A stretch of DNA of 5,422 bases from an uncultured Oscillospiraceae bacterium (GTDB lineage Bacteria; Bacillota; Clostridia; Oscillospirales; Oscillospiraceae): NCBI GenBank assembly GCA_900769995.1, contig CAAGIT010000126.1:1-5422 (forward strand), given 5' to 3'. Below the pieces are notes generated by a model, which was given only the letters and a program-made list of their open reading frames with translations, had not been told where the DNA came from and did not search any database. Made by a program: the position numbers and the translations under genes. Positions within the stretch are counted from its first letter, which is position 1. Every line of letters starts with the position of its first letter. Below, in pieces: positions 4,093-5,422 of this stretch.

Positions 4093-5422
4093 ATGGCACG
4101 AAAGAAAAAAGAACCCGAACTGAAGAAAAACACGGACGCGTCACGGGTCGAGGGCTTGCGGGCAGAGGTGCTCGAGCAGCCGATCACCGATACGCTGACG
4201 TTAAACTATATGCCCTATGCGATGAGCGTCATCGTTTCCCGTGCCATTCCGGAGATCGACGGCTTCAAGCCCTCGCACCGCAAGCTCCTGTATACGATGT
4301 ACAAAATGGGCTTGCTGAATGGCGGCAAGACAAAATGCGCGAACATCGTCGGCCAGACGATGCGGCTGAACCCCCACGGTGATGCCGCGATCTATGAGAC
4401 GCTGGTGCGTCTGTCGCGTGGAAATGAGGCGCTGCTCACGCCCTTTGTCGATTCCAAGGGCAACTTCGGCAAGGTCTATTCGCGCGATATGGCATATGCG
4501 GCGTCGCGCTATACCGAGGCAAAGCTGGAGGCGATCTGCGCGGAGCTTTTCCGTGACATCGACTCGGAAACCGTGGATTTTGTCGACAACTACGACAACA
4601 CGATGCAGGAGCCGACCCTGCTTCCGACCTCGTTCCCGAACGTTTTGGCATCCGCCAATATGGGTATCGCGGTCGGTATGGCGAGCAATATCTGCTCGTT
4701 CAATCTCCGCGAGGTCTGCAAGGCGACGATCGCATGGATCAAGAATCCCGATTGTGATCTTTTGGAGCATATGCCGGCACCCGATTTTTCCACCGGCGGC
4801 GAAATACTCAACACACCCGCCGAGATGGCGGAGATTTACCGCACCGGACGCGGCAGCATCAAGCTTCGTGCCCGATGGCGCTATGTCAAAGAGGGAAACC
4901 TCATCGAAATTTTCGAGATCCCCTATACCACGACCACGGAGGCAATCATTGACAAGGTTTCCGAGCTGATCAAAGCGGGAAAGATCCGCGAGATCTCGGA
5001 TATGCGCGATGAAACCGACCTCTCGGGTCTGAAGCTGACCATCGACTTAAAGCGCGGCGCTGAGCCGGAGAAGCTGATGCAAAAGCTGATGCGCGCCACG
5101 CCCCTGACCGATTCCTTCGGCTGCAACTTCAACATTCTCATTGCGGGTATGCCCCGTGTTTTGGGTGTCCGCGAGATCATCGAGGAATGGACGGCATGGC
5201 GAACCGACTGCGTCCGCCGCAGACTGTACTATCAGAAGCAGAAAAAGGCAGAAAAGCTGCACCTGTTAAAGGGTCTGAAGCGCATCCTGCTCGACATTGA
5301 CAAGGCCATCCGCATCATCCGTGAAACGGAAGCGGAGGCAGAGGTCGTGCCGAATTTGATGATCGGCTTCGGCATCGACAGGATCCAGGCGGAATTTGTC
5401 GCGGAGATCAAGCTCCGCAACA
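4093..5422 (+). CDS. Type IIA DNA topoisomerase subunit A, N-terminal part (divergent GyrA/ParC-like), cut by the window end
   Basis: The reading frame is open from ATG 4093 to the window edge: 443 residues of a family usually about 700-850 long, so the C-terminal DNA-wrapping part is missing. The protein cuts and rejoins DNA. Residues 1-15 are a lysine-rich tail. The breakage-reunion core follows, with PYAMSVIVSRAIPEIDGFKPSHRK-type start (41-64, key residues S44, R50, P53, D56, G57, K59, P60, R63), the DNA-gate helix with NPHGD (93-97), and AASRYTE (136-142) in which R139-Y140 is the catalytic pair; Y140 attaches to DNA. The tower domain runs about 240-345 and the coiled coil begins near 360-400. 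Differences from the textbook family: HPHGDS reads NPHGDA, the residue equivalent to E. coli GyrA Asp87 is E102, and the IPPHN loop reads ICSFN (200-204). It is the operon partner of the preceding B subunit. The GyrA-box that would separate gyrase from topo IV lies outside the window. Confidence 0.92.
   Translation, partial: MARKKKEPELKKNTDASRVEGLRAEVLEQPITDTLTLNYMPYAMSVIVSRAIPEIDGFKPSHRKLLYTMYKMGLLNGGKTKCANIVGQTMRLNPHGDAAIYETLVRLSRGNEALLTPFVDSKGNFGKVYSRDMAYAASRYTEAKLEAICAELFRDIDSETVDFVDNYDNTMQEPTLLPTSFPNVLASANMGIAVGMASNICSFNLREVCKATIAWIKNPDCDLLEHMPAPDFSTGGEILNTPAEMAEIYRTGRGSIKLRARWRYVKEGNLIEIFEIPYTTTTEAIIDKVSELIKAGKIREISDMRDETDLSGLKLTIDLKRGAEPEKLMQKLMRATPLTDSFGCNFNILIAGMPRVLGVREIIEEWTAWRTDCVRRRLYYQKQKKAEKLHLLKGLKRILLDIDKAIRIIRETEAEAEVVPNLMIGFGIDRIQAEFVAEIKLRN

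Noticed and set aside
4201..4770. Minus-strand open frame of 189 codons
   Set aside because: Antisense to the breakage-reunion domain of the A subunit; no ribosome site and no recognisable domain.

Overview
The window looks like chromosomal DNA from a Clostridia-type Firmicute, most likely a gut Oscillospiraceae/Ruminococcaceae relative. The grounds are strong AGGAGG ribosome sites, moderate GC by eye with AT-rich promoters, a membrane-anchored glycosidase with a Pro-Thr-Glu linker, palindromic GCCTCCAT intergenic hairpins, and a divergent type IIA topoisomerase pair of a kind I associate with Clostridia. Family placement is inference. There is no phage, IS, CRISPR, tRNA or rRNA signal.

Layout. 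Bases 1-165 hold the possible tail of an upstream plus-strand gene and two related hairpins, the second with a T-tract (plus-strand terminator). Bases 166-318 (minus) encode a 50-residue membrane protein of YtxH type with a perfect Shine-Dalgarno. Bases 371-415 are a minus-strand intrinsic terminator for the next gene. Bases 424-1788 (minus) encode a membrane-anchored glycoside hydrolase family 3 enzyme of NagZ type (beta-N-acetylhexosaminidase). Bases 1789-2063 are a divergent promoter region with a recognisable sigma-A type promoter on each strand and a set of helically spaced short repeats. Bases 2064-4046 (plus) encode the ATPase/TOPRIM (B) subunit of a type IIA topoisomerase. After a 46-base gap with a small hairpin, the breakage-reunion (A) subunit starts at 4093 and runs off the window end with 443 residues visible.

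How the genes work together. The B and A subunits are almost certainly co-transcribed and form one A2B2 enzyme: all catalytic residues are visible (ATPase Glu43 and the QTK lysine in B, TOPRIM acidic residues in B, active-site Tyr140 in A). Both subunits differ from textbook GyrA/GyrB and ParC/ParE at the same kind of places, namely otherwise near-invariant motifs around the ATP arm, the DNA gate and the quinolone pocket. This makes the pair the most interesting content of the window. The NagZ-type gene is divergent and probably functionally unrelated (cell-wall turnover). It and the small membrane protein lie in the same direction, separated by a terminator.
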